A stretch of DNA of 64,000 bases. Origin: Daucus carota subsp. sativus (lineage: Eukaryota > Streptophyta > Magnoliopsida > Apiales > Apiaceae). The notes below the pieces were generated by a model that was not told the DNA's origin, made no database searches, and saw only the letters and a program-made list of their open reading frames with translations. The stretch is from NCBI RefSeq assembly GCF_001625215.2, contig NC_030385.2, forward strand, positions 11,959,135 to 12,023,134, in the 5' to 3' direction. This document shows, in pieces, positions 52,168-64,000 of this stretch; position 1 is the stretch's first letter; every line of letters starts with the position of its first letter. The position numbers and the translations under genes were made by a program.

Positions 52168-52427
52168 ATAAAAGTTTAAAATGAATCCTGGTTTTAAATC
52201 TCAAAAAATAAACGCGCCTAAGTACAACACGGACACACGGTTCATACACTGATACGCGCGGACACACACAGTTCCACTGTACTCTCTTCTTCTCTCGTGT
52301 CTTAAAATAAACTACAAGCAGTTGAGTAAGACGTGTAACTATAAATCAACCATTTTAATATATCTCGATGCACTCGCATATAAAAACGTCAACACTTATC
52401 CACACTGTGCGTTGCGTATAAACAATC
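52168..52427 (+). promoter_or_regulatory. promoter and 5' leader region of NCL
   Basis: The 260 bp between the MITE and the NCL start codon contain CGCATATAAAAACG near 52376, a plausible TATA element about 50 bp from the ATG, and an upstream CT-rich patch. The MITE/Helitron block therefore abuts the presumed promoter. Confidence 0.45.
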
Positions 52428-55400
52428 ATGTCCAGTAAAAAGCTTATTCTCCTGGCCTTGATATCAAGCCTAGTTCTTGTTCCTCAAGTCTCTGCCAGAA
52501 GAATTGCTTCAGATCTCGTTTCCGACGGAGCCTCTCGGATTGAAAATGTGGGTCAAGTACAAGGAGAAGAAGAAGGTTCGGTTTGTGAGCAGACGTATGG
52601 ATTCATGCCGTGCACAGACACGGGGCTGGGGAACTTGTTTCTTATAATTGTGTATGGATATCTCATGTATGTTGGAGCTACTTATCTTTCCGACGGAAGT
52701 GAGCTTTTGTTGGATATTCTAGGCCCGGGGATCATTGGCGGACTTTTTCTTCCCGTTCTCGGCGCACTTCCCGATGCTCTGCTCATTTTAGGTAACTCCG
52801 CTCCCTCCCTCCCTCTTTTCGAGTTTAAAATGTTCGAGTTTCGAACAGGTTGTCCACATTAAATTAATATCATAAAATATCTTGGTAACTCCGATCACTT
52901 CGTCTGTTCGAGTTATTTATGTCTTTTGTCTCGAATAGGTTGTCCATGTTAAATTAATATGATAAATTTTATGTTAATTTTTTTGAAAATTTTTGGTAAT
53001 ATATACTTTATTTATTAGAATTGAATAAAAGTTGGGTTTCGAGTGCGACGAAGAAAAGATGGAACGGAAAGAGTACTATCTTGACCTGGTAGTTTGAGAT
53101 TTTTGGAGTGCATGTTTTCTTAGCTTTGCTTCTAATTTAACCTTTCTAATTCAAACAATGTATAGGTTATTTCAAAATGGTAAAGTTGAGTGATAATGAA
53201 TGAAAAGTCTAAAACAAGAAAAGGCAACAAGGGGACCTTACATAACATGTCCTTCTTATCCTTATCCCTTGTACTTTGTCGCAGTTTGTTAAGGAAATTA
53301 TTTTATTCTTTGGTGTTGAGGTTTCATTTCACAAGTAAATAAACTATTTTATTTTTTTCTTGGAAAAGGAGGCTCCATCCAAATTTTGTATAAGAATGCC
53401 CCATATAGCTTCTTCATAGCAAGCTAATGGAGGTACATCCAACCTCTGTGAGCTTAAACTAGGCTTATTGAGTTACTGCCTATTAAGGCTTTGGCAACAT
53501 CAGTTGACTTTGTTTTCTGAATTCTCTTTTCTTTTCAAGATTCATTTTATTTAAAAGAATTAGATCTATAAAAGTCAATTTGTGTTTCTAAATTGTAGTG
53601 TTTTCTCTAATTTCTTTGGTTGTTAGTCTATTTGACTTTATGGTTTATTTGAGTAAAAGTCGAATGTCTTTTACTCCATATATTCGCATGACTACAATTA
53701 GGTACCCTGCAATTTTGGTAAATTTTTGCAAATATTGAAAGCATTTTCTGCGTATAATTTTTTCATTCTATCTGATCAATGTCATTACTTTTCAGTCTCT
53801 GGATTATCTGGAAGTGTCACAACTGCTCAAAGTCAGGTTTCGGTTGGAATGGGGTTGCTAGCTGGATCCACTGTTATGCTTCTCACTGTCATATGGGGAA
53901 CCTGTGTCATTGTTGGCAAATGCGACATAGAAAATTCTGTTGCTATAGACGGAAAAGATACCAAGGGATTTAGCTTAAGTGGTTTGTCTCTGCACTCTGT
54001 GAAATCCCGTTGCATTGAACATTAAATTGCATTTGAGTTAATTTCTTAGTACTAAAAAATTGCTCAACCTGCTTAGAAATATTATCATAATAACTGCTGC
54101 CCTCTTAAACCCCTCTGGATTCACTCTAGAAACTAGAAAGTGATATACTGGCCTGATATTATTTTCAAGTGCTCTTACAGAGTCTGGCAGTTGGCAGCTA
54201 TATAAAGAATATAAGATTGAACAGTTGGCATTTGATGATATCATTTATCAACTCGAAACTTTTCTTTTTCATTTACTTTTGTGGTTCTTTATTTCATACA
54301 GAAAATTATATTGCTTTACTTATACATGACAACACTCCACATACAATCATCACATACTAAATATATTATTTGGAATTACACACCCTATTTCTTGCATAGT
54401 TATATTGTTTAGATTTCTTACATTTCATTTAGGAATGACCAACGTTCTTCAAGACTCCTCTTCAATTGTATGATTGAACAACAAACATATGCCAATACCA
54501 TTACAATTACCAATACCAATAAATATTTAAACTAAATAAATGTGGATAGAGAGAATCGAACTCAAGTCCCCTCCTAAACTGAGCTCTGATACCATGTTAA
54601 TTAATCAGTTCATCAAAAACTTAAGGTGTCAGTGAGAGGCCCCAACAGAACTTTGTATTCTTCATTTCTTCAACAACATTCATTACATATAAATAGGTAA
54701 ATCATATAAACTTGATGCACAACTTTTAGAAATCATATAAAGCTTGACGTTTGCATATACAAAAAAGTCTCTTGTATATGTTTCTCACATTTCGCTCGTT
54801 ATTGGCGGTACTCTTATGTTGTGTTTGGTTGGGATGAATGGAGTGGAATGGAATGGGATGAGTAAAAATAAATGGAAATAATAGAGTATAGGAGGGAGGA
54901 CTTCGAAAAAAATGAGTGAGTGTAAATTTTGTATGATAAAATTTGGGTAGAAAATAGGTATGATGAGGAATGGATCATACCTTCCGAAAATGGAGGGTTT
55001 GAGCTCTAGTTAAGGGTGATAGGAATGGAATGCTGGAAGGAATGAAATTATTATACATTCAACTGAATTATAATTCAAATTTCATTTCATTCCCTCCATT
55101 TTCATTCACCCCAACCAAACACAACATTAGAATTGTACCGCTGGCTTTGTATTGGTTTTTGATTTTCCTGCCCAGTTGCTGATTAGACTAGCCTCAAAGA
55201 TAGCCCCATTTATGGTTTATAAAATTTTGTTATACTAACCACTTTATTACCACTTCAATATTTGAAAATCCTTTTTTTTGGAAATTATATGACAAAATAG
55301 TGACTCTGCCATTGCAGGTTCCGGTGTCAGTACTGATATTTGGACAAGTTATGCCGCAATGATAATGATTGTATCACTGATTCCTTTCGTAGTTGTACAA

Positions 55401-57988
55401 GTTCCACAAGTTTTGCACTCAACTGCAGGAAGGCACTTAGCAGTCTTGATTGCGCTTGTTATCTCCGTCTTGCTACTAGTTTCGTATTGCATGTATCAGG
55501 TAACTTGACAAAATTAACAACTATTTTAATGCTTTTTCCTATAAGTAATTGCCAGTATATATTTATGTGTGTGTGTTTTTCCCTTCTGCCAGCATGCCTA
55601 TATATTAATGCATATATTTTGCAATATATGTTAACTTTGGGCAGGACATAAGCTGCTTTTGCCTCTTCTAGAAGCACTCTTCCATCTTTGTTTTCAAAAC
55701 TATGTCAAGTAATTTTTAAAGCAACTAATGCAACTTTTAAGAGGTTAACTAAAGTATACAATTTCCTTGTCAATTCCACTTGTATATTAATTTAGGTGGA
55801 CTTTATATTTGATGTGCTTATGTTGTAAGAAGAGCAAGATCAACCTACCTATCAAAGACAATGATTATCTTTTGTCAGCGAAGCTTATCTATGATTTTTT
55901 TTTAGACTTTTAATTTTTCACCTCCTCGTATGCCCTATCATTCAGTCAAAAGTTGACTTATCGTACAGTGACCAACTTAGCCTATTTACCCAATTGTTAA
56001 TTAGCCTGGTTTAGTTTTGTCATGTCAAGTCTTAAGCTCCATTCTAATGGGGTTGATGTTACTCCAAATATCATCATGCAGGTATTTCAGCCTTGGATTC
56101 AGAGCAGAAAGCTTGCTTATACAAATTATAAGCATGTAAAATATGGAATTCTAAAGAGTGCAGTCGGGAGACTGTCAACTGATCAGGGCACGCCAGATAC
56201 AGAATTCATAAAAAAGTTTGTGTTTGTACTTTTTGCTATTAGCAGCTCTTTATAGTCTTCCCATTTTCTTTTTATAAATCGGTGCATGTGTAACTGACTT
56301 TTTTCAGGCTTTTTGAGCAAATGGACCTGGACGGTGATGGATATCTTACAGCTTCTGAACTAAGAGCCTTAATTTTAGGAATTCAATTTGATCAAATAAA
56401 TCTGAATCATGATGATGCTGTGGCTAAACTAATGAAAGATTTTGACAAGTCTGCTGATAATCAAGTTGATTTACCCGAGTTCATCGATGGGATTGCAGAA
56501 TGGCTTAATGATGTAAAGAAGTCAAAGGCTTCCTCTACTGTGACTAATTCTGAAACAATCAAGTATCTGAACGACTATCACGAGGTTCGTGATGTTTCAT
56601 CACAAATTACACACACACACATATTTCTTCTAGTTTTCACCGGAACTGTATTAGCTACATTAGAGTATGATCTTTAAATTCTTTGGTGCCAGCAAACAAA
56701 GAGGGAATATGGTCTTTTAGGGGAACAAAGTGATGAAGCTGTTGAGGTTATAGAAAACCCTAAGTGGACAACCACTAAAGCTATACTACTGTTGATGCTT
56801 GGGACTGTTCTTGCAGCTGTTTTTGCTGATCCTCTGGTAGATGCTGTTGACAATTTCTCCAGTGCCACGAGTATTCCTTCGTTCTTTATATCATTCATTG
56901 CTCTTCCCCTAGCAACTAATGCCAGTGAAGCAGTATCAGCAGTTATATTTGCTAGCAGAAAAAAGCTGAGATCTGCATCCTTAACTTTTTCTGAGGTTTG
57001 TTTCTTCATTGATTTAGTATATCTAGTAACCCCGAGTCTATCTGTTCTAATCTCACTTGCCGCTAGCTGCATAATTTATTTCAATACCTGACAAATTATT
57101 TTTAGGATTCCACTGGTCTGGCTAGTAAATATTTTAGAAATTGAAATTGCGAAATCAGGACTTTTTTTTTTATATGCATTTCAAGCTTTGTACTCGGAAT
57201 GATCACATCTAAATAATCTTGTTCAAATTTGAAATGCTAACAGAAAAGCTAAGTTTTACTGTCCAACACAGTAAAGTAACAGTAGAAATGCATGAAGTAT
57301 TCAGGCCCAAGTAAACAAAAAATAATCTGTGTTATATGAACTAGCTCATGAATCGTGGCACATACTCCCCAAATAGTCATTATGGAAATTGTGTTATCAT
57401 CTTTGATGTCATCTAGATCCATTCTTTGATGAAGTTCCACTTTAAAATTTCAACTGCACCGACTTGTAAAATCCAGTAAACTATAAATTGACAATACTAA
57501 TAAGAATGCAGTCTTGGATGTTTGAGGGTCTTTGTATATGTTATTAGCCTCAGTCAAGAGGTGATTAATGTAAAATTGAGATAATTAAGACCATACTTAA
57601 ATCAAACTTCCAGTATATTATTATTATAGTTTACATACCTGATTCCCTCTTGGGCAAGAAGGATATTTTTGTTCTTACAGCCATGGCAGAATCATCAAAT
57701 TTTTCCTGATGACTTGAAATTGTTGCTGTGGTCTTGCAGATATATGGAGCGGCAACCATGAACAACATTCTGTGCCTGTCGGTCTTCTTGGCACTTGTTT
57801 ATGTTAGAGGACTGGAATGGGACTTCTCTTCTGAAGTTTTGGTTATTATCATTGTTTGCATTGTGATGGGTTTGTTGGGTAGCATCAGCACAACTTTTCC
57901 TCTTTGGACAACTTCGATAGCTTTCATGCTTTATCCGCTCTCCTTGGTGTTAGTCTATGTCCTCGACTACATTTTTGGATGGTCGTGA
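52428..57988 (+). CDS. NCL: Na+/Ca2+ exchanger-like protein with EF-hands
   Basis: Seven exons, 52428-52791, 53796-53981, 55318-55499, 56082-56215, 56308-56584, 56693-56995 and 57740-57988, join in frame to about 564 residues (Arabidopsis NCL is similar in length). A signal peptide covers about residues 1-23. The first alpha repeat is SDGSELLLDILGPGIIGGLF with GALPDALLIL. The central cytosolic part has two EF-hands, DLDGDGYLTASE (295-306) and DKSADNQVDLPE (335-346). The second alpha repeat is FIALPLATNASEAVSAVIFA (about 450-470). Hydrophobic segments at both ends make about ten membrane spans. The architecture, exchanger halves around an EF-hand loop, is that of AtNCL, which affects Ca2+/Na+ homeostasis under salt stress. 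Introns 2 and 6 are long; intron 2 carries a MITE. The frame is intact. Confidence 0.93.
54541..54690 (-). repeat. retrotransposon-like fragment with primer-binding-site motif in NCL intron 2
   Basis: GCTCTGATACCATG at about 54584-54597 is the reverse complement of TGGTATCAGAGC, the initiator-Met tRNA primer-binding site used by many plant LTR elements. It is followed by a conserved-looking CTTAAGGTGTCAGTGAGAGG. No second LTR or coding part was found. Confidence 0.4.
54817..55126. mobile_element. PIF/Harbinger-like MITE in NCL intron 2, 310 bp
   Basis: TGTTGTGTTTGGTTGGGATG and the inverse of CCCCAACCAAACACAACA bound the element, flanked by TTA (54814-54816 and 55127-55129). Purine-rich at the left (GGAATGG repeats), pyrimidine-rich at the right. 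Splice sites are unaffected. Confidence 0.88.
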
Positions 57989-58831
57989 TCAATGACAGAA
58001 TAACGATACTCTCTCAGAACTACTTTTCAACTCTGTCAAAAATGAAATTCGTCGGGGAGAAAAAACACATTTTTTACCCACAATCTCAGTTGACTATGAC
58101 ATGGCAGTTAGGCTAGATATTGTAGAAAGCTCTGGTATCTGTTTTTTCTGTTAAGTTGTACTAACTAAAGTAGCTCTGTAAATGATTTACTTTCTTACCT
58201 TTTTCTTTGTTACTACAGATCTCCAGGAGATTTTTGATGATATGCATAAATGGATCTTTGCTTTTGACAAATGCTTCATTTTTATTTATTTTTTGCTAAA
58301 TCAAATGCTTCATCTTACTTGTCACCGCTTATTTTCGTGCCCAAATTTCCTAGTAATAATCTATTAATAATTAATTTTAATCCTAAATTAATTATTTAAA
58401 TTTGAAGTTGATTCTAGTTGCAAGGTGCAACTCCATATTTTGCCAAAAAAAAGACTAGAAAAATCATGATTTACAATTATTTTAAAAATAAAATATTTTT
58501 AAAAACCCTAAACCGATAAAGAGCTTATTGATTACTTAGAATATGATTATGAAGCAAATTCTAGTTTCATAAAAAAAAATGTTTAAGTTGAGCAGAAAAT
58601 GATGCATGCCAAGGCTAGATACCACCAACCAGCAGTTACATGACAAAGACAGTCATTACAAATGCTTCCTCTCACCCAATTTTCTTTTGTAGATGCTTCA
58701 AACACAAGCCATTTCATCCATATAATCAAGAAACAAACAAGAAAGATAAAGTTGTGTTAAAAATGAGTGCATAGACAGACAAACTTCAAGATTCAGTTTC
58801 TTCTGCTGCATCATCCACCATTTGGAACACA
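57989..58831. other. intergenic region between NCL and the TBL gene
   Basis: Contains the likely NCL 3' UTR (to about 58250) and the TBL promoter. No other exon was recognised. Confidence 0.4.
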
Positions 58832-60775
58832 ATGACAACACAAGCTCCACCTGATCGCAGGCTCGGGCAGCTCATATTTCCTGTTGCATTGACATCTCTT
58901 CTTGTACTAGGCATGGTTCGAGTCGTGTTTGAAAGTTTGAAGAGCAGAGGAAATGTTAGTATCCTTGATCTTCTGGGATCACATCACAGCAGAGTTGTGA
59001 AGCTTCCGATCATGGTGTCTGATGAAGAAGTCATTCCTGATGGCTGCAATGTTTTCGAAGGTAAATGGATATGGGACAATGTATCTGCTCCACATTATAC
59101 TGAAGACAGTTGCTCTTATTTGGTTAAACAAGTCACCTGCAAAAGAAATGGCAGAACTGATTCTGAGTATCAGAATTGGAGGTGGCAGCCTTCTGCTTGC
59201 AACTTGCCAAGGTAATTACGATATCTAGACATACTCTGGTAGACTTAACTAGAGGTGTAAAAGTGTGATGACATATAAAACCGTACACGTACCTAGTTCA
59301 AAAGACTCCCGAAAAGGGTTCTGAGCATGTCCTGCGACTTTCAGGTAAGTAGGGTACAAGTACAACATAGAGTAATTATAACTCTGATTTTGATGAAACT
59401 GTCTCTTCCATGAATTGTTATTGGTAAAACAACTTTTAGGCTATATCATAGCGCATACTACCTAAAGACCTGTAGTTTGTTTTAAAGGTTTAATGCCTTG
59501 AAGTTGTTGGAGATGCTGAGGAACAAAAGGCTGATGTTTGTTGGAGACTCGATTCAAAGAGGCATGTTTGACTCAATGGTCTGTCTAGTACAATCAGTAA
59601 TTGCTGATGGAAAGAAGTCGCTTGTCAGAATTCCACCTCGGAAAATTTTTAGAGCTGAGGTAATGTGCTTGATTATCCTTCAATTAGAGTAGTCACTAAT
59701 TAACTGATGTATATAAAAAAGTATTTTTCATATTTATAGATGTTACAGTTCCTGGAGATCATATTACTGATAAACAGAGGTGTTTCTTGTAGGAATATAA
59801 TGCATCAATTGAATACTACTGGGCTCCATTCTTAGTAGAATCCAATTCAGATCATGCAACAAATCACACTGTACTCAAAAGATTTGTCAAGCTTGATAGC
59901 ATTGATAATCATAGCAAACAGTGGGAAGGTGTTGATATTCTGGTATTCGAGAGTTATGTATGGTGGATGTATAAACCTTTGATCAATGCAACGTAAGCCT
60001 CGTATTTAATAAATTTATCATCCTTTATCTGATCTTGCATGGCCCGTGATAACTTCATTTTTTGGTTAAACAGTTCATTCAAGATCAAATTTTCAGGTTT
60101 GATGCATCTCATTTCTTGCTTTACTCTGTGTTCCTCAGATATGGATTTCCATACAAAGTCGGCGAATATAATGTGACCACTGCATACAAATTGGCAATGC
60201 AAACTTGGGCAAATTGGATTGAAAAGAGCATCAGCCCAATCACTCAAAAAGTCTTTTTCATGAGCATGTCCCCCACACATTTGTGGTAAAAACTATCACC
60301 TAGTTGAACTCATTGTTTATAATTGTTAAGCTCTTAACCACTTAGCTATCCAACCGTGCTCATTTATAATTGTTGTTTAACTTGAATATTGTTGCAAAGT
60401 AGAGATAACTTTTTCATTTACAGGAGCTGGGAATGGGAAGCTGGGACAGATGGAAATTGCTTCAACGAGACACGTCCGATCGAAAAGCCATACTGGGGGA
60501 CTGGTTCCAATCTTGATATCATGGGAACAATCAAAAATGTTTTAGGAAAGTTAAAGGTCAATGTGAGATTGCTAAACATTACTCAATTATCGGAGTTTCG
60601 AAAAGATGGTCATACATCAGTGTATGGTGAGCGTAAAGGAAAGCTTCTAACAAGAGAACAAAGATCAGATCCTAAAACATATGCTGATTGCATTCACTGG
60701 TGTTTGCCAGGAGTTCCTGATACATGGAATGAGATTTTGTATGGACATCTTTTACAGGATTATCGCACTTCCTGA
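58832..60775 (+). CDS. TRICHOME BIREFRINGENCE-LIKE O-acetyltransferase (TBL33/34-like)
   Basis: Five exons, 58832-59211, 59488-59659, 59793-59992, 60139-60285 and 60424-60775, join in frame to 416 residues, the usual length. A single N-terminal membrane anchor (about residues 13-33) makes it a Golgi type II protein. The PMR5N/TBL domain starts at [12 protein letters not shown] and includes [13 protein letters not shown]. The catalytic GDS motif is at 146-148 ([13 protein letters not shown]) and the C-terminal DxxH motif is D388-H391 ([18 protein letters not shown]). TBL proteins acetylate cell-wall polysaccharides; the clade with FESYVWWM and [15 protein letters not shown] acts on xylan, so this is probably a xylan O-acetyltransferase. 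The exact paralogue (TBL33, 34 or 35) cannot be decided by eye. A Helitron starts 156 bp after the stop. Confidence 0.92.
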
Positions 60776-60930
60776 TATTGTCAAAAGTAGATGCAACATA
60801 GGCATTTACTCTGTCACACGATTTTTTGAGAAAAATCTCAGAAACATTTTTCCTCTATAAATTTGGGCTTCTCCGTGATGGTTTTAGATACAAAAATGAA
60901 TATATTGAAGGATACTACCGCTGTACCGCA

Positions 60931-62399
60931 TCTATACTATACTATTAAAGCCGAAACATTAAAAGTTTGGTCGGTCGGTCGGTACTTGGGCCAAAATACG
61001 GGCCTATCTATATAACCAATTTTTCTGGGCCTATTTATATAAATAATTATTCTTTTTAATTTGGGCCAAAATACGGGCCTATCTATATAACCAATTAATA
61101 ATAATCCTTTTAAAACTGAAATATTAAAAATTTGGTAGGTCAGCACTTGGGTCAAAATACGGACCTATCTATATAACCAATTATTCTGGGTCTATCTATA
61201 TAACCAATTATTTTTTTTAATTTGGGCCATAGTACGTGCCTATCTATATAACCAGATAATCCTTTTAATTAAAATATATTACTTTTTTATATTTTTGACT
61301 AAAAAACTTAATCTTCTAAAATAACATTGAGAAACATGGTAATTACTTTTTTAACTAAAATATATTATCTTTTTATAAATTTTCCAACTAAAAAATTAAT
61401 CTTTTACAATTAATACGGACATGGGCGACATATTTATACGTAAAGATGTGTGCCAAAAGTCTAAAAGTCAAATAATAAAAAATAGAGGGAGTATTATTAT
61501 ATTGGTCGGGCGGTCGGTACTTAGGCCGAAGTACGGGCCTATCTATATATATAACCAATTATTCTTTTTAACTAAAATAAATTATCTTTTATATATTTTT
61601 TAGATAAAAAAATCAATCTTCTAAAATAATATCGAGCAACATAGTAATTGTCTTTTTAATCAAAATGCTTTATCTTTTTTAGATTTTCTAACTAAAAAAA
61701 TCGAGTTTTTACAATCAACACGGGCGCCATATATATAAAAATATAATATCATTAAATATAATTATTAATAAATAACATGTGATATTATTCAACCAAAATA
61801 CATTAATAACATTATTTTTAAATACTCTAATGATCTCATATTAAAAGAAATATTACAAATCTGTCATATACTATATATTATTACACTATTAAAGCCAAAA
61901 ATAAAAATTCACTTGGTTGGTCAGTTAGTTGAGTTTGGTGAATCGTTTGGTATTCGACCCACGGAGCTCTTAAATTTATAACATGTTATAGTATATTTTT
62001 TATTATCAATTAAACCAAAACATTAAATTTAGGTTAGTATGATGGGGAGGTATTTGGTTCATGCGTATGTTTTATACCATATTATTAATTATTAATAACT
62101 AAATATCAAAGGTTGATTGGTTAGTTTATATCTGAGTTTATAGGCCACCTTAAATTATAACATGTAAAAGAAAATATTTTAACATTCTCATTAAAATATA
62201 TATGTTCGACCTACTTTTTAATTAGCCATTTGACGGACTTAAGTATGAAGAATTTATCCAACTGTTAAGTAAAAAATTTATTAAACCATGTTATTCTATC
62301 ATAATTTTATTTTTACAATAAAATTAGGTAACTTTAAAATATATATAATAAAATAACAAATATGTTAACCGCCCGTGCATTGCACGGGTTATAAGCTAG
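60931..62399 (+). mobile_element. Helitron, non-autonomous, 1469 bp
   Basis: Starts TCTATACTATACTATTAAAG after a host A and ends with hairpin CCCGTGCATTGCACGGG, then TTATAAGCTAG before a host T: all canonical Helitron features. The 5' half carries at least four copies of a block with GGGCCAAAATACGGGCCTAT and TCTATATAACCAATTATTCT. A second 5'-end-like sequence (TCATATACTATATATTATTA, leading to CACTATTAAAGCC) begins near 61864, so the element may be a chimera or contain a second truncated Helitron. Confidence 0.88.
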
Positions 62400-62559
62400 T
62401 ATAAAATATATATCTCATTGATTTTTTCTGAGATACAAAACAGATTAGAACACTTAGTCTATAGGTGACTAGGATCATTCTAGATAGCTAATTAACAATC
62501 TCATAAGAATAAATGAACTTAGACTTCTAAAGACTCCGAGACTCTTGACTTTTCAACTT

Positions 62560-63160
62560 ATTGTAAAATTGTAAAATTGTGAAATTTTCAAGATTTTTCT
62601 AGATTAATATTCAACACTACCCCCTAATCTGGTAAATTCTTGACTCCAAGCAAATATCGAAAGCAATTAAACTTATCAACTAACAGTGGTTTCGTAAAAA
62701 CATACCCTAGTTGTTCTCCAGTATTGCAATGTGAAATTTTCAGGTCACTATCTTCAACAAGTTCTCAAATAAAGTGATGATATATTTCAATATGTTTTGT
62801 TCGACCGTGAAAAACAAGGTTTTTTGTCAGTATATCCATCCACTCGTTGTTGCATATCTACTAGAATTCTCTTTAATCATATTACTTCGCAAGTTGTACT
62901 TGTAGTTGCCACATATTATGTTTCTGCAGAGGATAAGGTAACTGTTTTTTGCTTCCTTAATGACCATGAGATGGTTTTGTGCCGAGACTAAACATATAGT
63001 CAGTAGTACTTTTTCTATCATCCATACAACCTTCCCAATCACAATCCGTATAACCTACCAGCTTACTATCTCATTTTGACCTGTAGAGTAGCCTATAACA
63101 TTTTGTTCCTTTGACATATCGTAGTATCCTCTTTGCTGCTGCAAAAGCAAGGAATATGTG
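62560..63160 (-). pseudogene. Ty1/Copia polymerase remnant (RNase H end)
   Basis: Read leftward, the translation gives AAKRILRYVKGTK, then LVGYTDCDWEGC, MDDRKSTT and KTLFFTVEQN-like pieces, the order of the Copia RNase H domain. The frame is broken by several stops and frameshifts. No LTR is evident. It is an old fragment. Confidence 0.65.
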
Positions 63161-63229
63161 GCTCATGACAATAATCTGCAACTCCTTATTGCAAAAGCAA
63201 CGAATAAACATCATATATTGAGCTTGAAA

Positions 63230-64000
63230 ATTGCAAAGCAAAAGTAGGATGTTGTAGAGGTGTTAATGGAAGGTACTGAAGAGGTAAAGGGGAACCAGTA
63301 CGATCTGCTGATCTCCAGATATGGACTTTTAAATCTCCCACCTGGTAAATTTATTTCACAAATCTATAAGAGGTTTATACTATTGTTGAATGAACTGACT
63401 CTACATGGTAGGATATATCCCCAAAAGGGAGATTAACAGAAAGTTCACATTTTGTGGTGCCACCATATCTAGTCAACAAGACTAAATCCATCTGTGAAAG
63501 AAATGACTTCAAGACAATGTCTCTTGAAAAATTGTACGAGAAATTGAAGACATTTGAGATGTGACTTGAACAGAGAAAGATAATATATGATTGATATCGT
63601 CAAGCACATTAATTTCAGAAAGAATCCCTAGTACAAGAAAGCATCTGAAAGCAAATTTCAAGACAAAAATGATTATTCAAGATCAGGGTCTGGCTCAAGT
63701 TGTAGCAATAGTTTTAAACCAAACATGATCGACAAAAGAAAGATAAGACGCTACAACCGCAATAACCTACGACACTTTGCAACAAAATGCAGGAAATCCA
63801 AGACGGCTCCTGTCAAAGAAAAACCACCTCATATGAGAAGAAGAATTCATATGAGGATTTGAAGAAAGAGAATAAAAAGCTGAAAGCAAAGTAGGAAGCG
63901 ATGATGGGTAATGAAAGAGTCTACAATTTTGAGGAAAAGGCTGGGATGACATCGACTTTGTTAAGAGCTTGTCCAGAATTACTACACATATGCACTCATG
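63230..64000 (+). pseudogene. Ty1/Copia gag remnant, runs off the window
   Basis: The + strand encodes QIYKRFILLLNELTLHGRIY, a conserved Copia gag (UBN2-type) motif. After frame changes come SVKEMTSRQ / DFKTMSLEKLYEKLKTFE-like and zinc-knuckle-like (RRYNRNNLRHFATKCRKS) segments. Frameshifts and stops break it. It lies in the opposite orientation to the adjacent RNase H remnant, so the two do not form one element. Confidence 0.65.

Noticed and set aside
56792..57091. Open frames on both strands in the NCL region (56674-57091)
   Set aside because: The + frame is NCL exon 6 extended into its intron, and the minus frame is its shadow.

Overview
This window is nuclear DNA from a flowering plant, most likely a eudicot. 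The evidence is GT-AG introns, long AT-rich intergenic DNA, plant-specific gene families (EPF1 stomatal peptide, TBL acetyltransferase, root-cap/LEA-related protein, NCL exchanger) and a dense set of plant transposons (hAT, Helitron, Stowaway, PIF/Harbinger-like and Mutator-like MITEs, tRNA-derived SINEs, Gypsy and Copia remnants). I cannot name the species from the sequence alone.

Seven host genes can be supported with exon models that stay in frame. They are: (1) a secreted Root_cap/LEA-related protein, 4039-5147 (+); (2) a 12-exon family-1 beta-glucosidase of the monolignol-glucosidase-like clade, 11178-16457 (+); (3) EPF1, a cysteine-rich stomatal-spacing peptide, 17001-17717 (-), whose only intron is almost entirely a pyrimidine microsatellite; (4) a LanC-like (GCR2/GCL) protein, 18710-22545 (-), whose last exon is split by a 1.7-kb hAT element; (5) a single-exon AAA-ATPase of the plant BCS1-like/ASD type, 43031-44587 (+); (6) NCL, a Na+/Ca2+ exchanger-like protein with EF-hands, 52428-57988 (+); (7) a TBL/PMR5-type polysaccharide O-acetyltransferase, 58832-60775 (+). 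They are unrelated neighbours and not a pathway cluster, although the beta-glucosidase and the TBL protein both belong to cell-wall families.

Much of the rest is mobile DNA. Two full-length hAT elements (26648-30347 and 34143-38105) have perfect 8-bp target duplications and transposase genes that can be spliced into uninterrupted reading frames. Three smaller hAT derivatives also have perfect 8-bp duplications (18785-20470, 45859-46344, 49908-50619). Helitron-like elements lie at 46598-47762 (-), 51407-52124 (-) and 60931-62399 (+). The first two sit inside MITEs, so the order of insertion can be read. Stowaway-type MITEs with TA duplications are abundant and twice nested in each other. A SINE sits inside a 645-bp Mutator-like MITE. 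Gypsy gag and Copia gag/RNase H fragments are degenerate.

No new multi-gene system was found. The observations most worth a second look are the hAT insertion that swaps the C-terminus of the LanC-like protein, the microsatellite intron of EPF1, the pair of apparently intact hAT elements, and a long GTTGCA-based palindrome at 42248-42329.
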